Assembly (NCBI RefSeq): GCF_052113705.1
Contig: NZ_JBGQOG010000010.1
Coordinates: 62,001 to 126,000 of the forward strand
Direction of reading: 5' to 3'
Length of the DNA stretch: 64,000 nucleotides
Origin: JBGQOG01 sp052113705
Lineage (GTDB): Bacteria > Pseudomonadota > Alphaproteobacteria > Rhodobacterales > Rhodobacteraceae
Shown here: positions 1 through 7,876 of the stretch, in pieces
How the letters are laid out: the number at the start of each line of letters is the position of its first letter
How positions within the stretch are numbered: the stretch's first letter is position 1
Made by a program: the position numbers and the translations under genes
Notes under the pieces: model-generated
What the model was told of the DNA's origin: nothing
Database searches by the model: none
The model's input: only the letters and a program-made list of their open reading frames with translations

Positions 1-98
1 GCCTTTATGCCGGGGATTACGACCGCCGCTTCCGCCCGACGGGCACTGAGCCGCGTTTCCCCGGAACGGGTCCGGCCTCGGCCGAGCCGCAGGCGTGA
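1..98 (+). CDS. cobM: CobM C-terminus (partial)
   Basis: An open frame (third frame of the window) runs in from outside and stops at TGA 96-98. Its visible tail, LYAGDYDRRFRPTG followed by a Pro/Ala-rich end, resembles the C-terminus of precorrin-4 C11-methyltransferase (CobM/CbiF), which often ends in an LY..xYxRRFR stretch. Its position directly before cobB fits a cobalamin operon. Only about 31 residues are visible, so the family call rests on that short motif and on context. Confidence 0.55.
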   Translation, partial: LYAGDYDRRFRPTGTEPRFPGTGPASAEPQA

Positions 99-105
99 TC
101 CGAAG

Positions 106-1413
106 GTGACCCCGGGCCTGTTGATCTCTGCCCCCGCGTCGGGCACCGGCAAGACCACGCTGACGCTGGGCCTTCTGGCCGCGTTGCGGGCGCAGGGGGT
201 TTGCGTGCAGCCCTTCAAGAACGGGCCGGATTACATCGACCCCGCCTTTCACGCGGCGGCCTCGGGGCGGGCTTCGGTCAATCTCGATGGCTGGGCGATG
301 GGCAAGGCGATGCTCGCCGGGCTGATCCATGCCGGGGCGGATGCCGATCTGGTGATCGCCGAAGGCTCGATGGGGCTTTTTGACGGCGTGGCGGTGCCGG
401 GGGCCCATGGCACCGGGGCGAGTGCCGATCTCGCGGCGCTGACCGGCTGGCCGGTGGTGCTGGTGCTCGATGTCTCGGGGCAGGCGCAATCGGCGGGCGC
501 GGTGGCGCTGGGTTTTGCCCGAATGCGGCCCGAGGTGCAGATTGCCGGCGTGGTGGCCAACCGTGTCGCCTCGCCCCGGCATGAAGCGATGGTGCGCGAG
601 GGGCTGGCGGCGGCAGGCATCGCCTGCCTCGGCTGCCTGCCGCGCAACCCGGAGATTGAGCTGCCCGAGCGGCATCTGGGCCTTGTGCAGGCCGAGGAAA
701 ACCCCGATCTGGCGCGGATTCTGGATGCGGCGGGCGCCTTTGTCGCCCGGCATCTGGACCTGAACGCCATCCGCGCCGCCGCCGGGCCGACCCGGCTGCC
801 GCTCACCCCGCCGCTGCCGATCACCCCGCCGGGGCAACGGATTGCGCTGGCGCGGGATGCGGCATTTTCCTTTGTCTATCCGCATCAGCTGCAGGGCTGG
901 CGCGCGGCGGGGGCCGAGATCCTGCCCTTCTCGCCGCTGGCCGATGAGGGCCCGGACACCGCCGCCGATTGCTGCTGGCTGCCCGGCGGCTACCCCGAGC
1001 TGCATGCGGGCGTTCTGGCCGCCGCTACGAAATTTCGGGCAGGCCTCTGCGCCTTTGCCGAAACGCGCCCGGTGCATGGCGAGTGCGGCGGCTATATGGC
1101 GATGGGCGCGGGGCTGGTGGCCGCCGATGGCAGCCGCCATGAAATGGCGGGCCTTCTGGGCCTCGAGACCTCCTTTGCCAAACGCCGGATGCATCTGGGC
1201 TATCGCCGCGCCAACCTCACCGCCCCGATGCCGGGCCAGCCCGCAGGCGCGCGGCTGATGGGGCATGAGTTTCACTATGCCAGCATTCTGGCGCAACCCG
1301 ATGCCGCGCTGGCCGAAGTAACCGATGCCACGGGGGCGGCGGTGGCCGAGACCGGCTCGCGTCGCGGGCGGGCCAGCGGCACCTTCTTTCACCTGATCGC
1401 CGAGGCCCTATGA
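106..1413 (+). CDS. cobB: Hydrogenobyrinic/cobyrinic acid a,c-diamide synthase CobB
   Basis: Glutamine-dependent amidotransferase that amidates side chains a and c of the corrin ring using ATP. The N-terminal P-loop half starts with LLISAPASGTGKTT and continues to FKNGPDYIDP. The C-terminal half is a glutaminase-like domain with the nucleophile in HGECGGYMAMG and a late GHEFHY. I prefer the GTG at 106, giving about 435 aa. It lies 7 bases after the cobM stop, and the frame upstream of it is low-complexity Arg/Ser sequence overlapping cobM. An ATG at 7 would add 33 unlikely residues. The stop overlaps cobA by 4 bases, so the two are probably translationally coupled. Confidence 0.93.
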   Translation: MTPGLLISAPASGTGKTTLTLGLLAALRAQGVCVQPFKNGPDYIDPAFHAAASGRASVNLDGWAMGKAMLAGLIHAGADADLVIAEGSMGLFDGVAVPGAHGTGASADLAALTGWPVVLVLDVSGQAQSAGAVALGFARMRPEVQIAGVVANRVASPRHEAMVREGLAAAGIACLGCLPRNPEIELPERHLGLVQAEENPDLARILDAAGAFVARHLDLNAIRAAAGPTRLPLTPPLPITPPGQRIALARDAAFSFVYPHQLQGWRAAGAEILPFSPLADEGPDTAADCCWLPGGYPELHAGVLAAATKFRAGLCAFAETRPVHGECGGYMAMGAGLVAADGSRHEMAGLLGLETSFAKRRMHLGYRRANLTAPMPGQPAGARLMGHEFHYASILAQPDAALAEVTDATGAAVAETGSRRGRASGTFFHLIAEAL

Positions 1414-2156
1414 CCGACCCGACCCCCCAAGGCTTCGTCTCCTTTGTCTCCTCCGGTCCGGGCGACCCTGAACTGTTGACGCTGAAGGCCGCCGCCCGTC
1501 TGGCTGCCGCCGATGCTGTGCTGTTCGATGACCTCTCCGCCGGGCCGATCCTTGGCCATGCCCGCGCCGGGGCCGACCTTGTGGGGGTGGGCAAACGCGC
1601 GGGCCGCCCCTCGCCCAAGCAAGATCACGTCAGCCGCCTCTTGGTGGATTACGCGCGCACCGGCGCGAAAGTGGTGCGGCTGAAATCCGGCGATTCCGGC
1701 GTGTTCGGACGGCTGGAGGAAGAAATCGTCGCGCTGCGCGAAGCCGGGATCGGCTATGAGATCATCCCCGGCGTCACCGCAGCCTCGGCTGCGGCAGCGG
1801 CGGCAGGCATTCCGCTGACCCGGCGGCTGACCGCGCGGCGGGTGCAATATGTCACCGGCCATGATGTCTCGGGCGCGCTGCCCGAGGGGCTGAACTGGCC
1901 TGCCCTGGCCGATCCGCAGGCGACCACCATCGTCTATATGGCGCGGCGCACCTTTGCGACGCTGGCCGCTGGGCTGATCGCCCAGGGCCTGCCACCCGAG
2001 ACCCCGGCGCTGATGGCCGAGAATGTCTCGACGCCTGCGCAAAAGCTGCGCCCCTCCACCGTGGGCGCGCTGCCCGCGCTGATCGCCGGGGACGCTGGCG
2101 ACGGACCAACGCTGATCCTCTATGGCCCGCTGGCGCTGGAGCTGATGGGGGCATGA
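1410..2156 (+). CDS. cobA: Uroporphyrinogen-III C-methyltransferase (SUMT)
   Basis: Methylates uroporphyrinogen III at C2 and C7 with SAM to give precorrin-2, the entry to corrin synthesis. The 248-aa protein carries the tetrapyrrole methylase signatures: the N-terminal VSSGPGDPELLTLKA, the loop RLKSGDSGVFGR, the PGVTAASAAAAAAGIPLT segment, and YMARRTFATLA. It is a stand-alone SUMT without the CysG siroheme domains. It overlaps cobB by ATGA upstream and the DUF1636 gene by ATGA downstream. SUMT also feeds siroheme, but the operon makes B12 the likely role. Confidence 0.93.
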   Translation: MTDPTPQGFVSFVSSGPGDPELLTLKAAARLAAADAVLFDDLSAGPILGHARAGADLVGVGKRAGRPSPKQDHVSRLLVDYARTGAKVVRLKSGDSGVFGRLEEEIVALREAGIGYEIIPGVTAASAAAAAAGIPLTRRLTARRVQYVTGHDVSGALPEGLNWPALADPQATTIVYMARRTFATLAAGLIAQGLPPETPALMAENVSTPAQKLRPSTVGALPALIAGDAGDGPTLILYGPLALELMGA

Positions 2157-2479
2157 GCGGCCACCGCGTCCATGTCTGCACCAGCTGCGCCGCGGGGCAA
2201 TCGGGGCTCTTGCCCGCGCTGGAGGCGGCCTTGGCGGCCGAGGGGCTGCCGCTCCGCGTGGCAGGGATCGACTGCATGTCCGGCTGCACCCGCCCGTCAA
2301 CCGTGGCGTTTCGGGCCGAGGGCAAGACCGCCTATCTCTTTGGCGATCTGACGGCGGCGGATCTGCCCGACCTTCTGCGATTCGCCCGCGCCTATCTGGC
2401 GGCAGCCGATGGCACCTTTGCCGATGCCCGCGCCTTTGGCGATCTGCGGCTGAAGGCGCTGGCACGCATTCCCGGTTAG
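2153..2479 (+). CDS. DUF1636 small cysteine protein
   Basis: A 108-aa protein with a thioredoxin-like [2Fe-2S]-ferredoxin layout: CTSC near the N-terminus (residues 8-11) and CMSGC in the middle (about 42-46). DUF1636 proteins are often annotated as predicted metal-binding and tend to sit in cobalamin loci. No enzymatic role is established that I know of. It overlaps cobA by 4 bases, so it is the last member of the cobB-cobA run and lies upstream of the riboswitch, outside its control. A cobalt-handling or redox role is inference from neighbours. Confidence 0.8.
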   Translation: MSGHRVHVCTSCAAGQSGLLPALEAALAAEGLPLRVAGIDCMSGCTRPSTVAFRAEGKTAYLFGDLTAADLPDLLRFARAYLAAADGTFADARAFGDLRLKALARIPG

Positions 2480-2545
2480 ATCAGCCTCCAGAGCGCCGCA
2501 AACAGGCTTGACCGGCGGGCGGGCTTGCTGGCAAATGAACAGGCA

Positions 2546-2735
2546 TGGTTTCCACCAAAGGCGCAAAGCGTCTGGAATGAAACGGGAATGGGGAAAGGGC
2601 GGACCGAAGACGGCGCCCCAAGCCCCAACCGCCCCCGCGACTGTATGCGGCGAGCAGGCCTCGATGATGCCACTGGCGCCACGCCGGGAAGGCCGAGGTT
2701 CTGCACCGACCCGCGAGTCAGGAGACCGGCCATGC
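2546..2735 (+). promoter_or_regulatory. Cobalamin riboswitch upstream of cbtBA
   Basis: The hallmarks follow in order: ATGGTTTCC at 2545-2553, a GGGAAxGGGGAAAGGG region, CGCCCCCGCGACTGT near 2630, GATGCCACTGG near 2665, CGGGAAGGCCGAGG, and the B12 box GAGTCAGGAGACCGGCC at about 2715-2731. The aptamer ends about 50 bases before cbtB. A GCCGTC...GACGGC hairpin directly before the AAGGAG ribosome site suggests control at translation initiation, with ligand shutting off cobalt uptake. The aptamer is seen in the sequence; the mechanism is inferred. Confidence 0.9.
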
Positions 2736-2781
2736 GCGGAGAAACCATGAGGCCGTCGGGTGTGACGGCAAGGAGATGAGA

Positions 2782-2955
2782 ATGAATACGCTGAACACGA
2801 CGAAAACCGCTGCCACCTCGACCACGCTGATCTCGGCGGTTTTCGTGGCCCTTCTGGGGGCAACGCTGGTCTTTATCGCGGGCCATGCGCAATCGGCGAC
2901 CCTGCATGACGCGGCGCATGACACGCGCCACGCGGTCGGCTTTCCCTGCCACTAA
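2782..2955 (+). CDS. cbtB: CbtB cobalt transporter subunit
   Basis: A 57-aa membrane protein, short enough to be missed by automatic calling. It has a Thr-rich start, one membrane helix (LISAVFVALLGATLVFIAG) and a C-terminal histidine cluster, HDAAHDTRH followed by FPCH. This metal-ligand tail defines CbtB. The ATG at 2782 follows AAGGAGATGAGA. It is the first gene after the B12 riboswitch and lies 15 bases before cbtA. The CbtA/CbtB pair is a predicted B12-regulated cobalt uptake system. The assignment is from motif and context; transport is established knowledge by prediction more than biochemistry. Confidence 0.92.
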   Translation: MNTLNTTKTAATSTTLISAVFVALLGATLVFIAGHAQSATLHDAAHDTRHAVGFPCH

Positions 2956-2970
2956 GCCCAACCTGAATTC

Positions 2971-3744
2971 ATGATCCAACGCATGTTGGCCAGCGCGTTG
3001 TTCGCTGGTTGTGCGGCGGGGCTGCTTGCGGCCCTGCTGCATTTCGCGTTCATCCAGCCGCTTTTGCTGCAGGGTGAGCAATATGAATCAGGTGAGCTGG
3101 TGCATTATCAAGGCGTTGCCACGGGTGAGGCCGGGGCGCACAGCCATGATCACGCCGCGCTGCCGGAGGCTCAGGCGGATGCCGGGCACGACCACGCCGC
3201 GCATGAGCATTCCCATGAGGAGGGAGGCGAGGTTTCGACCCTGCAGCGCAACAGCCTGACCGTGCTCTTTACCGGTACCACCTACATCGCCTATGCGCTG
3301 TTGATGGTGGCGGGTTTTGGACTGGCCGAGCATTTCGGCCATCGTGTCGGCCCGGCACAGGGCATCCTCTGGGGGCTGGCGGGCTTTGTGGCGCTGCAAC
3401 TCGCCCCGGCAATGGGGCTGGCCCCTGAACTGCCGGGCACCCCGGCGGCCGATTTGACCGACCGGCAAATCTGGTGGCTGGGCACCGTCCTTGCCAGCCT
3501 CATCGCCGCAGCCCTCTTTGGCTTTGGCAAAGGGCCGCTGAGCTGGGTCGTTGCCGCGCTCGTGCTGGCGCTGCCGCATGTGATCGGCGCGCCGCATCTG
3601 GAGAGCTATGCCGGTGTCGCCCCGCCCGAACTGGCCGGGGAGTTTTCGGCCCGCGCCCTTGGCGTGGCGCTGATGGCCTGGCTCACCCTGGGCGCGCTCG
3701 CCTCCCGCTTCTGGAACGCGCGCGCGTTGCAGGCGCTCGGCTAA
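2971..3744 (+). CDS. cbtA: CbtA cobalt transporter subunit
   Basis: A 257-aa integral membrane protein with a first helix at about 5-27, a cytoplasmic or periplasmic loop rich in His/Asp/Glu at about 55-88 (HSHDHAAL, HDHAAHEHSHEE), then four further hydrophobic segments (about 98-118, 128-148, 165-185, 190-210) and a final one near 228-245. The His-rich loop is a plausible metal relay. It is paired with cbtB under the same riboswitch. CbtA is the main membrane part of this predicted cobalt carrier. A repeat with hairpins follows its stop. Confidence 0.92.
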   Translation: MIQRMLASALFAGCAAGLLAALLHFAFIQPLLLQGEQYESGELVHYQGVATGEAGAHSHDHAALPEAQADAGHDHAAHEHSHEEGGEVSTLQRNSLTVLFTGTTYIAYALLMVAGFGLAEHFGHRVGPAQGILWGLAGFVALQLAPAMGLAPELPGTPAADLTDRQIWWLGTVLASLIAAALFGFGKGPLSWVVAALVLALPHVIGAPHLESYAGVAPPELAGEFSARALGVALMAWLTLGALASRFWNARALQALG

Positions 3745-3757
3745 TCCCTGATTCCGG

Positions 3758-3851
3758 GGGAGAGGGGGCGCTGCCCCCACCGCCTGCGGCGGCTCCCCCG
3801 GGATATTTTGAACGAAGCAAATGCCAGATCTTGCTTCGTTCAAAATATCCC
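3758..3851. repeat. Intergenic hairpin repeat with 21-bp inverted pair
   Basis: Two GC hairpins (GGGGGC-gct-GCCCCC at 3764-3778; CCGCC-tgc-GGCGG near 3782-3792) lead into a perfect 21-bp inverted repeat, 3800-3820 against 3831-3851, with a 10-base loop. Each arm begins GGGATATTTTGAACG. The right arm read backwards, with its flank (GCCTCCGGCGGGGATATTT), matches the copy at 31807-31841. This locus therefore looks like two head-on copies of one element. It could act as a terminator or an mRNA 3' stabiliser between cbtA and cobF. Confidence 0.75.
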
Positions 3852-3944
3852 CGCCGGAGGCATCCGACCCTGCCAGAGGCGGTCACTCCGGCTTGTGCGC
3901 CCCGTATGGATCGGCGATGGTCAGGCCGCGCAAAGGACAGGCAG

Positions 3945-4700
3945 ATGATTGAACTGATTTTGGTGGGTATCGGTACCGGCAATCCCGATCATTTGACCCG
4001 CAGCGCGGTGACGGCGCTGAACCGGGCCGATCTGATCCTGATCCCGCGCAAAGGGCCGGACAAGGATGATCTGGCCGGTTTGCGCCGGGATATCTGCGCC
4101 GAAGTGGTGACCAACCCCGCAACCCGTTTGGTGGAGTTTGACCTGCCGGTCCGGGACCCCACCACTCCGGACTACCGGCGTCGGGTGGATGACTGGCATG
4201 ATGCGATTGCCGCCGCCTGGGCGCGCGAGATTGCCGCGCATCTGGGGGATACGGGCCGGGTGGCGCTGTTGGTCTGGGGCGATCCTGCGCTGTATGACAG
4301 CACATTGCGGATTGCCGGGCGTTTGACCCCTGCCCCGAAGATCACCGTTATTCCCGGCATCACCTCGATCCAGACGCTGTGTGCCGCGCATGCGATCCCG
4401 CTGAACGAGATCGGCGCGCCGTTTCTGGTGACCACCGGGCGCCGGTTGCGCGATCATGGTTGGCCCGAGGGGGTGGACACGCTGGTGGTGATGCTGGATG
4501 GCGATTGCGCGTTCCAGACGCTGCCGCCTGAAGGCGTCCAGATCTGGTGGACCGCCTATGCCGGGATGGCGGAAGAGATCAACATCGCCGGACCGCTGGC
4601 CGGGACCGGGCCGGAAATCATCGCGCGGCGGGCGGCGACACGGGCGGCGCATGGTTGGCTGATGGACATCTACCTCTTGCGGCGCAGCTCTGCCGCCTGA
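3945..4700 (+). CDS. cobF: Precorrin-6A synthase (deacetylating) CobF
   Basis: SAM-dependent methyltransferase of the aerobic B12 route. It methylates C1 of precorrin-5 with loss of the acetyl group. The 251-aa protein has the family start ELILVGIGTGNPDHLT, the basic loop LIPRKGPDKDDLAGLRR, LLVWGDPALYDSTLRI, and VIPGITSIQTLCAAHAIPLN. The ATG at 3945 follows AAAGGACAG. The frame is open far upstream, but that part overlaps cbtA and is not protein-like. It is separated from cbtA by the repeat, so it may have its own promoter. Its presence marks the oxygen-dependent pathway. Confidence 0.92.
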   Translation: MIELILVGIGTGNPDHLTRSAVTALNRADLILIPRKGPDKDDLAGLRRDICAEVVTNPATRLVEFDLPVRDPTTPDYRRRVDDWHDAIAAAWAREIAAHLGDTGRVALLVWGDPALYDSTLRIAGRLTPAPKITVIPGITSIQTLCAAHAIPLNEIGAPFLVTTGRRLRDHGWPEGVDTLVVMLDGDCAFQTLPPEGVQIWWTAYAGMAEEINIAGPLAGTGPEIIARRAATRAAHGWLMDIYLLRRSSAA

Positions 4701-4758
4701 CGGGGTTCCGCTTGCATTGCCCGCGCCTTGGCGCGACAGTCTGTGCAGGAGGTGCCCC

Positions 4759-5103
4759 ATGCTTTTGATCAGCCCGGCAAAACTCGCCTATATCCTCTTG
4801 CGCGCGCGTGAGCTGGATTCCGATGTCCCGCATGGCCAGCATTATCGTGAACTGGCCGAGTTCATCACCGATCTGAATGTGGATGAACAGGCCAGCCTGA
4901 CCGCTCTGGTCTGGATCGGACGCGAGACTTTTGAGGCGGACGAGCTGGTGGAAGCGATTCAGACCGCGCGGGAAGAGGCAACGGCCCCCAGCGCGGGCTA
5001 TCTGCTGGGCATGCCGCAGCTGGCAGAATTCATCGAGGATGGGATGGAAGCACTTGGCCTCAGCATCGAGGATGCCGAGGGAGAGGTGTTGCGCCCGACC
5101 TGA
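4759..5103 (+). CDS. DUF3775 family protein
   Basis: A 114-aa acidic protein starting MLLISPAKLAYILLRARELD, which is the characteristic opening of DUF3775. It is predicted helical, with no membrane segment and no cysteines. The ATG at 4759 is well placed after CAGGAGGTGCCCC. Start codons further upstream lack a ribosome site. Function is unknown. It follows cobF by 58 bases on the same strand and meets the LYS1 gene tail to tail with 17 bases between. Confidence 0.8.
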   Translation: MLLISPAKLAYILLRARELDSDVPHGQHYRELAEFITDLNVDEQASLTALVWIGRETFEADELVEAIQTAREEATAPSAGYLLGMPQLAEFIEDGMEALGLSIEDAEGEVLRPT

Positions 5104-5120
5104 GCCGGGCGCCCCCGGGA

Positions 5121-6173
5121 TCAGACCAACGCGACGTAGTGGTCGTAGTCCCGCTTGGCACGGCCCCAGACACCCGCCGTCAGATCTTGCAGCGTCAGCA
5201 GCGAGGGCAGGAGTTGCCCGGCATAATCGATGCTCGATTCCAGCGGCAGCAGCGAGGGCAGGTTGTCGATGGCCGTCACATCCAGGACCGGATCGGAGGC
5301 GACGCGCAGGGCGGGTTCGGCCCAGTCGGTGGTGCGGTCATAGACCTTGATCGGTGAGAATTCCGAGGTGGGATCGCAGGCGATATCGCCGATCACCCGC
5401 AGGGCGCGGCCCGGGTCCTGCAATGCTGCGGCGGGCACGAAAACCGGGCAGCCGGGCCGGGCCAGAATGCAGTTGAGGAAGATGTCATGCGCCAGCACTT
5501 CGGGGAATGGCCCGCCGCTGGCGGTTTCCGCCATATCCCATTTGGTGACCGCAACATCCAGCGCCGCGCAGAGATCCGAGGCGCCGGTGCCGACGCGCCC
5601 CAGCGCGCCGATAACGATGGCGCGCGGACGCGGTGCCGCCCCAAGGTCAGCCGCCAGATCATCCACCAGCGCCTGCTGGCCGGGGTATTTCGACACCGGA
5701 CCGCAGATCTCGCCGCGTTGCTGCGCGGCCCAGCATTTCAGCGCCATCGCCGCCCCGGCATAGCCCGCCCAATAGCCAAAGGCAGCCACCCGGCGGCCGC
5801 TTTCGTCCACCAGATATTCCAGATCATAGAGCGTGCCGCCGCCGGCCTTGAAGCGCTTGAGCAGTTCCTGCCCCGCCGGTTGCCCCTTATAGGCATGGCC
5901 GAACATGATGTGGCGGTGCGGCAGCGGCGTGCCATCCTCGGGCAATTCCTTCAGCCCAAAGATGATCGCCTCGCGCGGGGCCTCGGGCCAGCTGTTCTCG
6001 GGCGCGATCTCGCAGCCCGCGGTGACATAGCCCGCCAGCGGGATCTCACGCACCGAGCTTTCCTCGACCGTCACCCGGATTCCAGCCGCGATCAGCGCCG
6101 CCGCCCCTTCGGGGGTCAGGCCCACGCGCTCTTCATTCGGGCGCTGCTCGGCCCGTACCCACAGATGTGTCAT
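5121..6173 (-). CDS. Saccharopine dehydrogenase (NAD+, L-lysine-forming), LYS1 type
   Basis: A 350-aa protein of the alanine dehydrogenase/LYS1 fold. The N-terminus THLWVRAEQRPNEERVGLTPEGA carries the Arg/Glu/Lys-type substrate motif. HIMFGHAYKGQ and GGGTLYDLEYLVD follow, and the Rossmann segment AIVIGALGRVGTGA lies near residue 190. The end, QDLTAGVWGRAKRDYDHYV, is typical. It interconverts saccharopine with lysine plus 2-oxoglutarate; in bacteria the physiological direction is uncertain. No LYS9/aminoadipate gene is visible in the window. The start at 6173 overlaps the WGR stop by ATGA. Confidence 0.88.
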   Translation of the reverse strand: MTHLWVRAEQRPNEERVGLTPEGAAALIAAGIRVTVEESSVREIPLAGYVTAGCEIAPENSWPEAPREAIIFGLKELPEDGTPLPHRHIMFGHAYKGQPAGQELLKRFKAGGGTLYDLEYLVDESGRRVAAFGYWAGYAGAAMALKCWAAQQRGEICGPVSKYPGQQALVDDLAADLGAAPRPRAIVIGALGRVGTGASDLCAALDVAVTKWDMAETASGGPFPEVLAHDIFLNCILARPGCPVFVPAAALQDPGRALRVIGDIACDPTSEFSPIKVYDRTTDWAEPALRVASDPVLDVTAIDNLPSLLPLESSIDYAGQLLPSLLTLQDLTAGVWGRAKRDYDHYVALV

Positions 6174-6427
6174 GCCTGACCATAGCTCCGTTTTGTCAAA
6201 TGATAGCCGCGTGCGCGGGCCTTGAGATGCCAGTGATCGGCCGCCGTCACCGCGTCGCGCAGATTGGAAAACCACGAGACGACCTGACGGCCTGCCCGGC
6301 CTCGTGGCCCCCAGGCGCGCAGCACCGAATATTCGCCAAAGAGGTTATAGACCACCTCAACCCGGTAGTAGCGGGCCGGGCGGCGGGCAGTGGCACTCGC
6401 GTCTCGGTGCAGGATCAAGGTCAGCAT
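6170..6427 (-). CDS. Stand-alone WGR domain protein
   Basis: An 85-aa protein consisting of little more than one WGR domain: YYRVEVVYNLFGEYSVLRAWGPRGRAGRQ contains the Trp-Gly-Arg-type core as WGPRGR, followed by FSNLRDAVTAADHWHLKARARGY. WGR domains in PARPs and MolR-type proteins bind DNA or protein; the role of isolated copies is unknown. The stop overlaps the start of the LYS1 gene by 4 bases, so the two are co-translated. Confidence 0.85.
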   Translation of the reverse strand: MLTLILHRDASATARRPARYYRVEVVYNLFGEYSVLRAWGPRGRAGRQVVSWFSNLRDAVTAADHWHLKARARGYHLTKRSYGQA

Positions 6428-6517
6428 GGCCGTGCCGTCCTCCTTCGGGCAATTGCTGTCCTCTAAGAATCAGAAAACAGCCGCCCATGCCAGTGCGAAA
6501 GCACCCGGCTGGCCGGA

Positions 6518-7171
6518 TCAGAACGGACAGTCGGCGGTGAACATCATCGCGGCGCCGGAATAGGGATGCGTCAGGCCCAAAGTTTCAGCATGCAGCATCA
6601 GCCGGGGATAATCGCGCGCCGCCCCTGAGGCATAGAGGCTGTCACCCAAGATCGGGTGCCCCTGTTCCAGCATATGCACCCGGAGCTGATGGCTGCGCCC
6701 GGTCACCGGCATCAGGCGCACCCGCGTCGTGCCGTCGTCTTCCAGCGCCAGCACCTGCCAATCGGTCTGCGCCGGGCGTCCGGTTTCAAAATTCACATGC
6801 TGACGCGGGCGGTTCGGCCAATCGACGATCAGCGGCAGATCCACCCTCCCCCGCTCGGGCGTCAGATGTCCGGCCAGCCGGGCAATATAGGTTTTCTCGG
6901 TCTGGCGCGTCTCGAACTGCCGCCCCAGATGCTTTTGCGCGGCCGGGTTCAGCGCGAAAACCATGACGCCCGACGTGTCCAGATCCAGCCGATGCACCAG
7001 AAGGACACCGGGATAAACCTCGCGCAGCCGGTTGATCAGGCAATCGGCGCGGTCCTCGCCCCGGCCGGGGACGGAAAGGAGGCCCGTGGGCTTGTCCGCC
7101 ACCACGATATCGCGGTCGGCATGCAGGATGCGCAGCGGCAGATCGGGCGGGGTATAGACAAAATCGCTCAT
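6518..7171 (-). CDS. rluA: Pseudouridine synthase RluA
   Basis: A 217-aa RNA pseudouridine synthase. The catalytic motif HRLDLDTSGV has its Asp near residue 64. The segments IVVADKPTGLLSVPGR, LPLIVDWPNRPRQHV and VTGRSHQLRVHMLEQGHPILGD follow E. coli RluA closely in order and spacing, and the length matches (219 aa in E. coli). RluA modifies 23S rRNA U746 and tRNA U32. Substrate specificity here is inferred by similarity. The start overlaps the LysE-family stop by one base (TGATG). Confidence 0.88.
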   Translation of the reverse strand: MSDFVYTPPDLPLRILHADRDIVVADKPTGLLSVPGRGEDRADCLINRLREVYPGVLLVHRLDLDTSGVMVFALNPAAQKHLGRQFETRQTEKTYIARLAGHLTPERGRVDLPLIVDWPNRPRQHVNFETGRPAQTDWQVLALEDDGTTRVRLMPVTGRSHQLRVHMLEQGHPILGDSLYASGAARDYPRLMLHAETLGLTHPYSGAAMMFTADCPF

Positions 7172-7794
7172 CAGGAGATGGCGATCTTGGCGGCGAGACC
7201 GCCGAACATCACCGCCGAGATCTTGTTGACCACGCCCATGCGGCGCCCCAGCGAGCGGCCGAGATAGCCCGCCAGCAGGCCGTAACCGATGGTGATCAGC
7301 GTGCCGGTAAAGGCGAAGATACCGCCGAGGATGACGATCTGCTGCCAGATCGGGCCGTATTCCGGTCGGGTGAACTGCGGCAGGAAGGCGAGGATGAAGA
7401 GCACGGGTTTGGGGTTCAGCGCGTTCGACAAAAAGCCGCGCCCGATCGCACGCCAGGGGCTGATCACGCCTTTGGCATCATTCTCGCCCATGCCCGCGCG
7501 CCAGCTTTTCACCGCGAGCCAGGCGAGATAGGCAGCCCCCGCCCAACGGATGGCGCTGAGCGCGCCCGGATGCGCCGCGATCACCGCCGAGAGGCCGAGC
7601 GCCGCCAAGGTGATGTGCCAGCAGACGCCAAAGCCGACGCCCAGGCCCGCCATCGCCCCGGCGCGCGGGCCACCCTTGATGCCGCAGGCGGTGGCGAAGA
7701 ACACATCCGCCCCCGGCGCCACATTCAGGATCAGCCCGCCGATGATAAAGCTGATCAGGCTCTCGGCCGGAAAGGCCATGAACACATCCCACAT
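7171..7794 (-). CDS. LysE/RhtB family exporter
   Basis: A 207-aa inner-membrane protein with about six helices and the family motif GGLILNVAPGADVFF near the start, then GIKGGPRAGAMAGLGVGFG and FLSNALNPKPVLFILAFLPQF. The family exports amino acids such as lysine, threonine or homoserine lactones; the substrate cannot be told from sequence. I chose ATG 7794 because AGGGG sits eight bases upstream. An ATG at 7815 would add seven polar residues. It is coupled to rluA downstream. Confidence 0.88.
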   Translation of the reverse strand: MWDVFMAFPAESLISFIIGGLILNVAPGADVFFATACGIKGGPRAGAMAGLGVGFGVCWHITLAALGLSAVIAAHPGALSAIRWAGAAYLAWLAVKSWRAGMGENDAKGVISPWRAIGRGFLSNALNPKPVLFILAFLPQFTRPEYGPIWQQIVILGGIFAFTGTLITIGYGLLAGYLGRSLGRRMGVVNKISAVMFGGLAAKIAIS

Positions 7795-7876
7795 GCTGCG
7801 ATCCCCTGATTGCACCGGTCCCGGTCAGACCCTTTGCCCCTTTTCTGCGCGAATGGCGGGCAGGGTCAAGCCACCT

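Noticed and set aside
7..105. Longer cobB starting at ATG 7
   Set aside because: It would overlap the cobM end, and the added 33 residues are Arg/Ser/Ala-rich. GTG 106 gives the normal CobB start.
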